Below, piece by piece: positions 1-7,669 of a stretch of 64,000 nucleotides of DNA (position 1 is the stretch's first letter; every line of letters begins with the position of its first letter). A model generated the notes under the pieces. The model saw only the letters and a list, made by a program, of their open reading frames with translations, was not told where the DNA came from and did no database searches. Location of the stretch: the NCBI GenBank assembly GCA_025210345.1, contig JAOARX010000023.1:62001-126000 (forward strand), given 5' to 3'. This stretch comes from Pelagimonas sp. Lineage in GTDB: Bacteria > Pseudomonadota > Alphaproteobacteria > Rhodobacterales > Rhodobacteraceae. The position numbers and the translations under genes are program-made.

Positions 1-1
1 C

Positions 2-595
2 TATGCGCCCAATCTGTGGCCGGACCGCCCAGAGGGGTTTCAAGCGATCATTCAGGCCTACTATTGCGATGCACGGGCCGTGGCGATGGATCTCTTGCGC
101 GGGATCGCCGAGGGGCTTGGGCTGGATCGCGGGTATTTCGATGACAAGTTCGATCGCCCCATGGCGCTGTTGCGGGGCAATTATTACCCGCCGCGCCCGG
201 ATTGGGCGGGGGACAAGGATTTCGGCATTGCTGCGCATACGGATTACGGCTGTTTGACGCTTTTGGGCACGGATGGCGTGCCGGGGCTTGAGGTGCTGAC
301 GCCGCAAGGCGACTGGATGGCGGTCAACGCCCGCCCCGGTGAATTTATCATCAATTTTGGCGAGATGCTTGAGATGTGGAGCGGCGGTCAGGTCAAGGCG
401 ACGCTGCACCGGGTCAGAGGCACGGCGGAGGAACGCATTTCCGTGCCTTTGTTCTTTAATCCAAACCATGAAACCAACGTGGCGCCGCTTGGATCAGGGG
501 ATGCGATCACCGCAGGGGACCACCTGCAAAAGCGGTTTAATCAGACCTATGTGCATCTTCAGGACGTGGAAGATCAAACAGGTGAAATGGGATAG
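2..595 (+). CDS. 2OG-Fe(II) dioxygenase, isopenicillin N synthase family (5' end cut off)
   Basis: The window edge removes the N-terminus; about 197 C-terminal residues remain and the frame is open from base 2. The visible part is the jelly-roll core of Fe(II)/2-oxoglutarate oxygenases. An HTD triad start (HTDYGCLTLL), a distal His in TLHRV, and an RxS 2-oxoglutarate-binding motif (RISVPLFF) are all present. It is therefore expected to be a cytoplasmic oxidase or hydroxylase, but the substrate cannot be read from the sequence. Its last 59 bases overlap the end of a convergent gene. Confidence 0.88.
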   Translation, partial: YAPNLWPDRPEGFQAIIQAYYCDARAVAMDLLRGIAEGLGLDRGYFDDKFDRPMALLRGNYYPPRPDWAGDKDFGIAAHTDYGCLTLLGTDGVPGLEVLTPQGDWMAVNARPGEFIINFGEMLEMWSGGQVKATLHRVRGTAEERISVPLFFNPNHETNVAPLGSGDAITAGDHLQKRFNQTYVHLQDVEDQTGEMG

Positions 596-1121
596 TCAGC
601 TGCGATTCCTTTGGTTCTGACAGGTCGGTATAGCCCAAAACGAGTGTGCCGAACTTCATGGGAATCGCCTTTGTTTTGGTGTGATTATAGAATGCCTCGA
701 TCGGAGCGCGCACCTCCAGTGCAACGCTTTCACCGGGGGTTACCACCTGCGGAAGCAAAGGGCAGATCACCCCTCTTCGATTAGGGTTCTCCACGATTTG
801 GATGGAAGAGCCCTGTGATGATGTGACCTGTATGTCCTGACTTTGCGCGGTCTTAATATCGTTCAATCGAATGCTGTGCAGCCCCTGATTCTTGATATTA
901 AGTTCGACCAGGTAGTGTTCTGGCCTTAGAGGTCGGGAGGCGCGAATAGAGACCAAAAGCGGCGTGCCTGATTTCAACAGCGGGATGCCATCTTTTGCGG
1001 CTTGATAGACCAGCCCGACAACCGCAGCCCCGGCTGCGACGGTTTCGGCAGCCATGGCCTGTGTAGGATCCTGGTCGGAGGTCAGATATTCAATGGTGAT
1101 TGGTGTTTTAAATTCAGGCAT
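537..1121 (-). CDS. hypothetical protein, 194 aa
   Basis: I do not recognise this protein. It starts at an ATG. One hydrophobic stretch (about residues 22-40, rich in Ala and Val) could anchor it in the membrane or be a buried helix. The rest alternates polar and hydrophobic residues as in beta-sandwich proteins. No Cys pairs or catalytic motifs stand out apart from a single Cys near residue 120. It converges on the dioxygenase gene and overlaps its 3' end by 59 bp, which is unusually long for two real convergent genes. Base composition is lower in GC than its neighbours, so recent acquisition is possible. Confidence 0.5.
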   Translation of the reverse strand: MPEFKTPITIEYLTSDQDPTQAMAAETVAAGAAVVGLVYQAAKDGIPLLKSGTPLLVSIRASRPLRPEHYLVELNIKNQGLHSIRLNDIKTAQSQDIQVTSSQGSSIQIVENPNRRGVICPLLPQVVTPGESVALEVRAPIEAFYNHTKTKAIPMKFGTLVLGYTDLSEPKESQLTIPFHLFDLPRPEDAHRSD

Positions 1122-1148
1122 CGCAAAAATATCCTTTGCCGTCGTGTT

Positions 1149-1472
1149 TCACAAATATCGCAACGCCTCGCGTGCCAAGGCGCAGGCCTCTTCGGGGTCG
1201 TCCATGGCTTCGCCGGGGAGAGACCAATAGGGCATTTCGACGGTTTTGCCGTCTTTGCGGGTATAGGACCATTTGGTCAGGCCCATGTCTTCGAGCCGGT
1301 CGATAAAGGCGCCCGCGCCCTTGATCCAAAGCGTGCTGTCGGAATGCACAATCGCGAAAATCGTGCCCTGGTGATACAGGCACAGACCACCCATCATGCG
1401 CCGCGTGGTGATGTCGCCCAGACCGGAAAACAGATCCTTGGCAAAGGCGATATCCTCGGGCGAGATGCTCAT
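1149..1472 (-). CDS. TfoX/Sxy N-terminal domain protein
   Basis: A 107-residue single-domain protein matching the TfoX N-terminal fold, with RRMMGG near the start, a central TLWIKG segment, and YWSLPGEAMDDPE near the end. In gamma-proteobacteria Sxy/TfoX promotes competence gene expression with CRP. Stand-alone N-terminal domains in Rhodobacteraceae have no proven role. Its ATG overlaps the stop of the upstream HesB gene by four bases (ATGA), so the two are probably translationally coupled. A competence function here would be inference only. Confidence 0.85.
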   Translation of the reverse strand: MSISPEDIAFAKDLFSGLGDITTRRMMGGLCLYHQGTIFAIVHSDSTLWIKGAGAFIDRLEDMGLTKWSYTRKDGKTVEMPYWSLPGEAMDDPEEACALAREALRYL

Positions 1473-1876
1473 GTCAATTTTGGCGGCTGAACCGTGAGGC
1501 CGTTGTTTTGTTCTGCGGCCAGCTCTTCCACGCCCTTGAATTTGATCGATTCGCCACAGCCGCAGGCGTCTTCGACGTTGGGGTTGTTGAACTTGAATCC
1601 CGATTCCAGCAGCCCGATTTCATAGTCGATTTCCGTGCCGAACAGGAACATCTGGGCCATGGGGGCGATCAGCACGCGCGCACCGTCTTGTTCCACCACT
1701 TCGTCGTTGGGCTCGGCCGCGTCCACGTAATCCATGGTGTATTCCATGCCCGCGCAGCCCCCCTTTTTGATGCCGATCTTCAGCCCATGCCGCCCGTCAC
1801 GCTCCATGAGCTTGCGGATCTGGGCCACGGCTTTGTCGGTCATGCTGACGGCGTTCTTGCCGGGAATGCTGAACAT
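1469..1876 (-). CDS. HesB/IscA-family iron-sulfur assembly accessory protein
   Basis: An A-type Fe-S carrier of 135 residues. The three conserved ligating cysteines are visible as GGCAGMEY in the middle and ACGCGES near the C-terminus. A-type carriers receive clusters from a scaffold (IscU/SufB) and pass them to apo-enzymes in the cytosol. The C-terminal tail is about 25 residues longer than E. coli IscA. The gene is followed by the coupled TfoX-like gene. A sufT homologue at 3499-3873 and a NifU-type scaffold at 22952-23401 are the other Fe-S assembly genes in the window. Confidence 0.93.
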   Translation of the reverse strand: MFSIPGKNAVSMTDKAVAQIRKLMERDGRHGLKIGIKKGGCAGMEYTMDYVDAAEPNDEVVEQDGARVLIAPMAQMFLFGTEIDYEIGLLESGFKFNNPNVEDACGCGESIKFKGVEELAAEQNNGLTVQPPKLT

Positions 1877-1903
1877 GGGATACCTCTTTTTCTTGGCCTA
1901 TAT

Positions 1904-2641
1904 CTAAGGCTTTGACTGCGTGATCTCAAGAAGCGACAGCGTGGCAAATGAGGTGGCCAGCGCCCAGGCAAAAGAGGCCAGCGTGCCGATGATCACATAT
2001 TCGCTGATCTTGCGGTCGTCCTTGGCGGCGTCCAGCCGCAGAACCGATTTGGCGGCGATCAGAAACCCCACGCCCGCGGGCTGCCCCACAAGCACCAGCA
2101 GAAAGATCATCAGCCGTTCCAGCTGGCCGATCAGGCGTCCGGCGTCCGGCAGACCCGAGCCCTCGTTGATCTGGTCGCGGAACTTGGCGGTCAACATGTC
2201 CACCGCATGGCCGCCCGCCTGCACGGTCATGATCACCCCGGCTGCGACAATCACGGCGGGCAGGGCCAGCGCGGCCCAATCGGCCCAGGCCCCGTGCGCC
2301 ATGGCCCCCGGCCACCAGGCGGCGGTGATGGCCAGCGTCACCACATGCGCGCCCTGGTCGCACAGATAGGCGGTCAGCCCGTTGCGCAGAGGTTGGGGCA
2401 GGGCCCATGTCTTGACCGCGTCAATCACCAGATGTGCAAGGGCAACGGCCAAAGCCACCTGCCAGACCCCGCCCAGTGCCAGGGTTGTGAGGGCAAAGAC
2501 CACAGCGATATGCAAGATGAACACCCGCGGCTTGCGCTTGTGTGTCACCATCCAATTGGTTTGAAAGGTAAAATCCGCCAGAACATGGGCCAAAAGCAGC
2601 GCCGCAAAGGTCTGGGCAATGGCAGGGGAGATGCTCAGCAT
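1904..2641 (-). CDS. DUF3307 integral membrane protein
   Basis: A 245-residue polytopic membrane protein with about six or seven hydrophobic segments and the DUF3307 opening AHVLADFTFQTNWMV, followed by an HLVIDAVK motif. Polar His and Asp residues lie inside predicted membrane helices, which suggests a transport or catalytic role, but none is established. The ATG chosen at 2641 removes a long arginine- and proline-rich upstream extension that overlaps satD. It lies 16 bp after satD, and the SatD-DUF3307 pairing recurs in many bacteria, so the two probably act together. Confidence 0.85.
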   Translation of the reverse strand: MLSISPAIAQTFAALLLAHVLADFTFQTNWMVTHKRKPRVFILHIAVVFALTTLALGGVWQVALAVALAHLVIDAVKTWALPQPLRNGLTAYLCDQGAHVVTLAITAAWWPGAMAHGAWADWAALALPAVIVAAGVIMTVQAGGHAVDMLTAKFRDQINEGSGLPDAGRLIGQLERLMIFLLVLVGQPAGVGFLIAAKSVLRLDAAKDDRKISEYVIIGTLASFAWALATSFATLSLLEITQSKP

Positions 2642-2657
2642 GGGCAGGGCCTGTTTG

Positions 2658-3308
2658 TTATGTCTGTGCGCCCCGGGGGTGCGTGCCGACAGTTTCCCAT
2701 GCCTCCAATGCCCGTTCAAGGGCTGGAAAACCCGCGCTCCACAGCCTTTGGTTGACGGCCTCGCGGGTGATGCCCAGCCGCTTTGCCACCTCGGCGCGGG
2801 GGCCGGCGGTGGGGGGGAGCGTTTCGCACAAGGCCTGCGCCTGTGTCTGGGTCCAGCCCTGGGATATGTGATCCGCCAAGGCGATTGTCGCGCTGCGGGC
2901 ACCGCCGTCGGCATGGGCCATTAGGCTGGACCCAGAGATTTGCGACAACAGCCGCCCGGATGCGGTATAGGCCGGGCCTGTTGCACTGTTGAGGTCGGTC
3001 GCATGTGTGGGCGGCGTGCCGTTCCCGGTGGCATAGGCGATTCGGCTGCGATGTGTTTTGTCGAGACTGCGCAATGTGGCCTGCAGGTACAGACCGGCGC
3101 GGAAATCCAAGCCGGGATCGGACAGGGCCAGCTGCCAGCCGTCTCCGCTTTGCCGCGCGAATGCGGTCTGCAAATTGCTGTCCCAGCCCGCGATGATGCC
3201 GCAGGCGCCGTGCAGGGCGTGCATGATGTCGTCCAGCGCATCTGCGCTGAGATCGGTTGATCCGACAATATCTCCGGTGAGGACTGCGATGTTCATAAAG
3301 GAAGTCAT
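2658..3308 (-). CDS. SatD family protein with C-terminal winged helix
   Basis: A protein of 216 residues. The start at 3308 is preceded by a good ribosome site (AAGGGAAG) and removes an unlikely upstream extension. The N-terminal half carries VLTGDIVGST followed about 45 residues later by RQSGDGWQLA. These are the two conserved blocks of SatD proteins and also resemble the metal-binding strands of class III nucleotide cyclase or GGDEF folds. The last 60 residues look like a helix-turn-helix (EVAKRLGITREAVNQRL). It heads an operon with the DUF3307 membrane protein. A regulatory or nucleotide-signalling role is inferred. Confidence 0.8.
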   Translation of the reverse strand: MTSFMNIAVLTGDIVGSTDLSADALDDIMHALHGACGIIAGWDSNLQTAFARQSGDGWQLALSDPGLDFRAGLYLQATLRSLDKTHRSRIAYATGNGTPPTHATDLNSATGPAYTASGRLLSQISGSSLMAHADGGARSATIALADHISQGWTQTQAQALCETLPPTAGPRAEVAKRLGITREAVNQRLWSAGFPALERALEAWETVGTHPRGAQT

Positions 3309-3317
3309 ATCACTTCC
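3300..3317 (-). promoter_or_regulatory. palindrome over satD ribosome site and start codon
   Basis: GGAAGT and ACTTCC arms of 6 bp flank a 6-base centre that contains the satD ATG; one arm is part of the Shine-Dalgarno sequence. It could be a protein operator or a start-masking RNA hairpin. A related imperfect copy lies at 3358-3375. Confidence 0.5.
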
Positions 3318-3325
3318 CTTGCTGA

Positions 3326-3349
3326 AAAGGAAGCCATTTGGCTTCCTTT
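3326..3349 (-). promoter_or_regulatory. satD leader hairpin (attenuator-like)
   Basis: Perfect 10-bp arms AAAGGAAGCC and GGCTTCCTTT around a 4-base loop, reading leftward into a short T run 18 bases before the satD start codon. The stem core is the same as in the sufT terminator at 3457-3476. It may partially terminate satD transcription. Confidence 0.45.
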
Positions 3350-3357
3350 CGTGATGG

Positions 3358-3375
3358 GGAAAGTGTTTCACTTCC
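3358..3375 (-). promoter_or_regulatory. second GGAA/TTCC palindrome upstream of satD
   Basis: GGAAAGTG-ttt-CACTTCC, an imperfect inverted repeat with one extra A. Its arms match those of the palindrome at 3300-3317. Two similar sites about 58 bp apart fit an operator pair, possibly for SatD's own helix-turn-helix. Confidence 0.4.
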
Positions 3376-3452
3376 TTTGGGGCGCTCTGCAGGCCACCGC
3401 CAACAGATGGTGGCCCCATAGTGGCCCCCTTGCCGATCCAGCAACGCCAAAC

Positions 3453-3476
3453 AAAAAGGAAGCCCGAAGGCTTCCT
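3453..3476 (-). terminator. intrinsic terminator of the sufT gene
   Basis: Reading leftward: AGGAAGCC, a UUCG loop, GGCTTCCT, then a T-rich run. It sits 22 bp after the sufT stop and separates it from satD. Confidence 0.8.
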
Positions 3477-3498
3477 GAAATCGCGCAGACGCGGTGGC

Positions 3499-3873
3499 CT
3501 ACATAAAGCCCAGCTCAAGCCGCGCTTCGTCGGACATCATGTCCATGCCCCAGGGCGGCTCCCACACCAGTTCCACGTCGACCTGTTTCACACCCGGCAG
3601 GGGTTCGATGGCTTCGGCCACCCATCCCGGCATGTCCCCGGCCACGGGGCAACCCGGCGCCGTCAGGGTCATGATCACGCGCACTTCGTTTTGGTCATTG
3701 ATGTCGACCGTGTAGATCAGGCCAAGATCATAGATGTTCACGGGGATTTCCGGGTCGAAAACGGTCCGGCAGGCCTCGACGACCGAATCATACAGGGCGT
3801 GATCTGTGCTTGAGGGCGCGATCAGCGGGGCACCTTCAAGCGGGGGGCTCTGGTCGGTCATGTCTGTCCTCAT
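3499..3873 (-). CDS. sufT: SufT/MIP18-type DUF59 Fe-S assembly protein
   Basis: A 124-residue DUF59 (MIP18) domain protein. The family signature FDPEIPVNIYDLGL is followed by MTLTAPGCPVAGDMP with the conserved cysteine, and by a C-terminal EPPWGMDMMSDEARL block typical of SufT. SufT helps mature Fe-S proteins in the cytosol. Two ATG codons compete: 3873, and 3861 (MTDQ), which has AGGA six bases upstream. Either is plausible. It appears monocistronic, ending at a UUCG-loop terminator. Confidence 0.9.
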   Translation of the reverse strand: MRTDMTDQSPPLEGAPLIAPSSTDHALYDSVVEACRTVFDPEIPVNIYDLGLIYTVDINDQNEVRVIMTLTAPGCPVAGDMPGWVAEAIEPLPGVKQVDVELVWEPPWGMDMMSDEARLELGFM

Positions 3874-3945
3874 CGTAATCCTGAGAGATTATATAAGTAA
3901 CGCGGGGCAGCGGGTAAAGGCCTAAGCCGACCACGGGGGCACGAC

Positions 3946-4923
3946 TTACTGGGTCTCTTTGCAGTCTTCCAGAAACCGCCGCACCGTATCCACCCGCGAA
4001 CGCGCCACGGGCACCTGGGTGCCATCATCCAGATGCAGCACATGGCGTTGCCCCTCGCGGGTCAAACTGCGCGCCGCCCCTGCGGACACCCACCAAGAGC
4101 GATGGGGCTGAATGCCATCCAACGTATCGGTTTGCGCGATGATGTCCGACAATCTGGCGCGATGCGTCATGCTGTCGGTCTTGGTGGTGACATGAACATG
4201 ATGCTCGCGCGCTTCGATCAGGCGCAGTTGTGCAAGGGGGATAGGCGCGGATCCGATCAGAATATTGCGGCTGGGGGTCGGGACCGGCACGATCGCTTGC
4301 GGTGTGTTCAACAGGGGGTGAACGACCGGTAAAGAGGGTGGGTGGGATTTTTGGGCGGGCTCTATTGGCGGCGGGGCGTGGGGCTGGATGCCCGGTGCCT
4401 TATTGGGGTCCACGGTCGACGCATTGCCGGGGGCGATCAGCATCGTGTTGATGATCGGCGGTAAGATCATGCGAAAGTAGATTTGGCCAAAGGCCTCGGC
4501 CATCAACACATAGATCGGCAGATCGGGCCAGCTATTCACCGGATTTGCACCGCCACTCAGACCCAATCCCATGAGTTCACTGAAGAAGGCGCTGACAAAA
4601 GCGGCCAGGACAAACAGCGTGGTACGGAACGGACGCAGTTCAACGCGCCAAAGCTGCTCAATCAGGGCAATGCACAGGAACTGCCCGATCAGGACCAGGA
4701 AAAAAACGCAAAGGGCCCCCACCCATATGAAAACGACGGTCCAGAACAAAAAATAGAAAAGCAGATTGGACAGGTCTGTGGTGAACAGAACCACGAACAC
4801 CAGCAAAGTATAGGTGCGGGTTGTGGGATGGTTGATAAGCCGTACGACGCCGTGAGGACTTAGAAAGGTGCTGCCCCCCAGCAACTCGCGCACTTCAACA
4901 GTATGCTCGAACAGAGATTTCAC
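3946..4923 (-). CDS. membrane-anchored LytTR transcriptional regulator
   Basis: A protein of 325 residues starting at GTG, with only a weak ribosome site. Three to four hydrophobic segments fill about residues 36-160, then a Pro-rich linker (about 165-215), then a LytTR DNA-binding domain from about 228 to the end (the block HRSWWVSAGAARSL is typical). The layout implies a regulator that senses a membrane or envelope cue and binds DNA directly. No partner kinase is adjacent. The target is unknown; the deacetylase on the same strand (ending at 5125, upstream in transcription) is only a neighbour. Confidence 0.85.
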   Translation of the reverse strand: MKSLFEHTVEVRELLGGSTFLSPHGVVRLINHPTTRTYTLLVFVVLFTTDLSNLLFYFLFWTVVFIWVGALCVFFLVLIGQFLCIALIEQLWRVELRPFRTTLFVLAAFVSAFFSELMGLGLSGGANPVNSWPDLPIYVLMAEAFGQIYFRMILPPIINTMLIAPGNASTVDPNKAPGIQPHAPPPIEPAQKSHPPSLPVVHPLLNTPQAIVPVPTPSRNILIGSAPIPLAQLRLIEAREHHVHVTTKTDSMTHRARLSDIIAQTDTLDGIQPHRSWWVSAGAARSLTREGQRHVLHLDDGTQVPVARSRVDTVRRFLEDCKETQ

Positions 4924-5124
4924 GATACCACATATATAGCAATAGTTAACTCAACCGCCTGACCGAATATACGAATGGCCACAGGCGGACCTCCAAATTA
5001 CCGTGTAGCGCGATAATTTTCCAAACAAATTATGTGAAATCGCCATACGCCCCTCAAAGGGGTAGGGATGCCTACCTAAAAGAGAGAGACATCCCCCAAA
5101 AAAGGCGAAGGACGCAGGGGATCC

Positions 5125-5892
5125 TTAGGACTTTTGCGCCTTAGAGACCCCACGAAACTTGCGGGATTGCCAAAGGGGCCAGCCCATCATCTGGCTGACG
5201 GTGCCAAATTTCATCCCGCGATTCGTCAGCCCGTCAAATGTGCTCGGCATCGCGCGCACGGTGCCTTTTTGGATGTCATGCCCCAGAATGATTGAGCCCG
5301 ACCGCGCCCCTTTGAGGATGCGGCTGGCCACGGTCTTGGAGCCGGGACGGCGCCAATCCTGGGGATCAACTGACCATAGAATCGTGGGCAGATTACGCTC
5401 TTTATAAAGCATCAGGCGCTGGCGTTTGCTGAAGGATCCATAGGGTGGGCGGAAGGTGACCGGGGGCCGACCCGTCAGTTTGAAAATCGCATCCGACGTG
5501 CGGTCGATCTGGTCCAACACGGAACGATTCGAGTGTTTGGCCAGATTCGGATGGCTCCATGAGTGATTCCCGATCTCGTGCCCCTCATCGGCGATGCGCC
5601 GCACGATGTCCGGCCATGTTACCACGCGATTGCCGATCAGGTAAAAGGTGGCGCGCAGACCGCGCGCCTTGAGCATGTCCAGCAAGGCGGGGGTCAAAGT
5701 CGGATGGGGCCCGTCATCAAAGGTCATCGCCACGATGGGCGTGCGTGTCTTGATGGCGGTGATGGTGGCCGCATCGCGGCTCGCGATATCATTGGGCAAT
5801 TTGATGGTGGGCGCGGCCTCGGCGAAATCGGGACGCAGCAGCACACAGGCAGAACCGGCGGACAGGAAGGTCCGACGCGAAAGAATAGTCAT
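5125..5892 (-). CDS. polysaccharide deacetylase family protein, Tat-exported
   Basis: A NodB-homology deacetylase of 255 residues. The ATG at 5892 gives a twin-arginine signal (SRRTFLSAG) ending near residue 27; an upstream TTG would bury it. The five NodB motifs are present in order: TFDDGPH (about 57-63), NHSWSHPN with both zinc histidines, RPPYGSF, WSVDPQDW, and IILGHD. It should remove acetyl groups from a cell-wall or extracellular glycan in the periplasm. The substrate is not identifiable. Confidence 0.9.
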   Translation of the reverse strand: MTILSRRTFLSAGSACVLLRPDFAEAAPTIKLPNDIASRDAATITAIKTRTPIVAMTFDDGPHPTLTPALLDMLKARGLRATFYLIGNRVVTWPDIVRRIADEGHEIGNHSWSHPNLAKHSNRSVLDQIDRTSDAIFKLTGRPPVTFRPPYGSFSKRQRLMLYKERNLPTILWSVDPQDWRRPGSKTVASRILKGARSGSIILGHDIQKGTVRAMPSTFDGLTNRGMKFGTVSQMMGWPLWQSRKFRGVSKAQKS

Positions 5893-6187
5893 TTTGGGGC
5901 CACCCCTGGCAGAAAATGGCAAGCAGATTTCACGACAAGACCGAACAGACGTTTGATGTTCAAGAAAAATTCACCCTTTGTTAACCTCTGGTGCGCAGGC
6001 GTGGCCGAAGCGCAACGTGAAATTCCCGTTCCGAGGGTGGCAGCAAGAAGGTGAATTCGGTGTAAATCCAGCAAATTAAGGCTTTGGATGATTTTTGTAT
6101 TTTCTTTGTGCGAAACCGCTTGACGCCACCGCGGGGCACCCATAAAAGGCCTCTCACGCCAAGGCCGACACGGTCTGGCAGCAGCGG

Positions 6188-6264
6188 GCGGTTGTAGCTC
6201 AGTTGGTTAGAGTACCGGCCTGTCACGCCGGGGGTCGCGGGTTCGAGCCCCGTCAACCGCGCCA
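6188..6264 (+). tRNA. tRNA-Asp (GTC), copy 1
   Basis: A 77-base cloverleaf with acceptor arms GCGGTTG/CAACCGC, anticodon GTC at 6222-6224 in the loop CTGTCAC, T-loop GTTCGAGCC, and an encoded CCA end. Confidence 0.97.
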
Positions 6265-6297
6265 CGCTGCTGAAAGATCTGGGTCGTGCACTGCAAT

Positions 6298-6374
6298 GCG
6301 GTTGTAGCTCAGTTGGTTAGAGTACCGGCCTGTCACGCCGGGGGTCGCGGGTTCGAGCCCCGTCAACCGCGCCA
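6298..6374 (+). tRNA. tRNA-Asp (GTC), copy 2
   Basis: Identical in all 77 bases to copy 1, anticodon at 6332-6334, separated by a 33-base spacer. The two are probably co-transcribed and end at the terminator starting at 6393. Confidence 0.97.
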
Positions 6375-6392
6375 TTCCCTTCGGGGGTCGGC

Positions 6393-6417
6393 AAAAGCAC
6401 CCTTCGGGGTGCTTTTT
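6393..6417 (+). terminator. terminator of the tRNA-Asp pair
   Basis: AAAAGCACCC, a UUCG loop, GGGTGCTTTT and further T. It begins 19 bases after the second tRNA. Confidence 0.85.
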
Positions 6418-6473
6418 GCGTTTCCGCGCGGGTGCTTTTTGCGTTTCCGCGCGGGTGTTTTAGCGTTTCTGCG
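6407..6473 (+). repeat. 23-bp tandem repeat, about 2.9 copies
   Basis: The unit begins GGGTGCTTTTTGCG and ends TTTCCGCGC. Two exact copies (6407-6429, 6430-6452) and a third degenerate one (6453-6473) extend from the descending arm of the tRNA terminator, so its T-rich half has been duplicated. Confidence 0.85.
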
Positions 6474-6545
6474 ATGCCCTGACGATGTGTGCCGGATTCT
6501 ACGTCGCGCTTGGTGTGATTTCGTCCGCAGCAGCTGTGCGCAAAC

Positions 6546-6569
6546 AAAAAGGCGCCCCGAAAGGCGCCC
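6546..6569 (-). terminator. terminator of the DUF882 gene
   Basis: Reading leftward: a GGGCGCC/GGCGCC stem with a short loop, then TTTTTG. It lies about 50 bp past the DUF882 stop codon. Confidence 0.75.
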
Positions 6570-6620
6570 ATCCGCTGAGGACCGGGACGGTTGAGCGGGG
6601 CAGGGGCTGCCCCGGATCGC

Positions 6621-7190
6621 TTACCGCCCCCAGGTGCGGACCGGACCGCAATCCATGTGTACAAAGTTCGACTTTGAATAGCGCCCGACGCCACCGCCCG
6701 CGCAAGCCGAGGCCGCGCGCGCCATCTGCCCAACCGAGCGGGACGACAGCCGCAGATCTGCCGCCTGCCCCTTAAGGTGGCGCGAATTCTTGGCCACCCC
6801 GCGTGAGCGTGAGCGCAGCATCGCGTTGGTCTTGGGGCTGCGATAGCCGGAAATCAGCATGTAGGGTTCCGTGACATCCATCAGATTGTGCGCCGCCGCC
6901 ATGATGTCCAGCGTGCGCGTGTCGATCTTTTTGACGTCATTGGTGCGCCAGTCGCGCATGAAATAGTTCACTTCCTTGATGGCATCCGCCAGGTAGTGCC
7001 CTTCGATCCAATAGATCATGTCGATCCGTTCGCCGGTGCGGCCGGAATACATGCGCAGACGGCGAATATCGCCTGCCCCGCGCAAAAAGCCAGCGGCATT
7101 GGAATAGGTCGGAGCCGCAACAACAGCTGATGCAGCAAAAGCCCCAAGAAGACCGCGGCGGGAAATCCCGCCAGAGTTCAATTTTGTCAT
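6621..7190 (-). CDS. DUF882/YcbK (MepK-like) murein endopeptidase, Tat-exported
   Basis: A protein of 189 residues with a twin-arginine signal (ISRRGLLGAFAASA) cleaved near residue 33. The DUF882/peptidase M15 fold shows the zinc motifs SRHLKGQAADLR and HMDCGP, with a YRSPKTN segment before them. E. coli MepK (YcbK) cuts 3-3 peptidoglycan crosslinks made by L,D-transpeptidases. It is transcribed divergently from an L,D-transpeptidase gene, as maker and cutter of the same bond, which supports that function. The ORF begins at ATG and runs to a clear terminator. Confidence 0.92.
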   Translation of the reverse strand: MTKLNSGGISRRGLLGAFAASAVVAAPTYSNAAGFLRGAGDIRRLRMYSGRTGERIDMIYWIEGHYLADAIKEVNYFMRDWRTNDVKKIDTRTLDIMAAAHNLMDVTEPYMLISGYRSPKTNAMLRSRSRGVAKNSRHLKGQAADLRLSSRSVGQMARAASACAGGGVGRYSKSNFVHMDCGPVRTWGR

Positions 7191-7669
7191 GTGTAAGCGC
7201 CTGTCCCGTAAGTCGCGTTTACCTGTCTACTGCCCGCAAACGTGATGCGTGCCGTTCATTTATCATCCACCTGCCGCTGTTTCCGCGACCATCTGGTGGT
7301 CGGCCAGCGCCACCGACATCATACCAAGCTGACATCATGTCAAAGCGTCGTCCATCACGGGCCTGTTCTGGCCCAACCCCGGTACAAGCTGTCCTCAAGC
7401 CCCGGAAGTCGCAGTTTGTATGGCACGAATCGTGTTACCAAAAAAGAAGCGATTTTTCCTTTTCGGATTGATCAAGGGGAAATGGGCTATTTTCCGCTTA
7501 ATCATCGGCGGACTGTGGCTTCTGGGTGTCGAAGGGGCGCGCGGAGATGTCTGAGGGGTGCGTTTGCGCCCTGTTTACCCGTCTGTCACAAAAGTGAGTG
7601 GACAAGGCAGCCCATTGATTGGAAAACTGTTTCAAGGCGAGGGCGCGTATTGGCGTAAAGGGAACACGT
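7191..7669. other. 479-bp divergent intergenic region
   Basis: The region lies between the divergent DUF882 and L,D-transpeptidase genes and must hold both promoters. I see no convincing protein gene, RNA gene or strong sigma-70 promoter. Two A/T-rich patches (about 7436-7465 and 7485-7505) are the likeliest promoter area. Confidence 0.5.

Noticed and set aside
6407-6473. Short tandem repeats that could suggest a CRISPR array
   Set aside because: The units are directly adjacent with no spacers and derive from a terminator arm.
5981-6594. Open frames across the tRNA-Asp genes that resemble database proteins (for example GLEPATPGVTGRYSNQL and VRVPACHAGGRGFEPRQ)
   Set aside because: These are translations of tRNA sequence, a well-known source of false protein entries.
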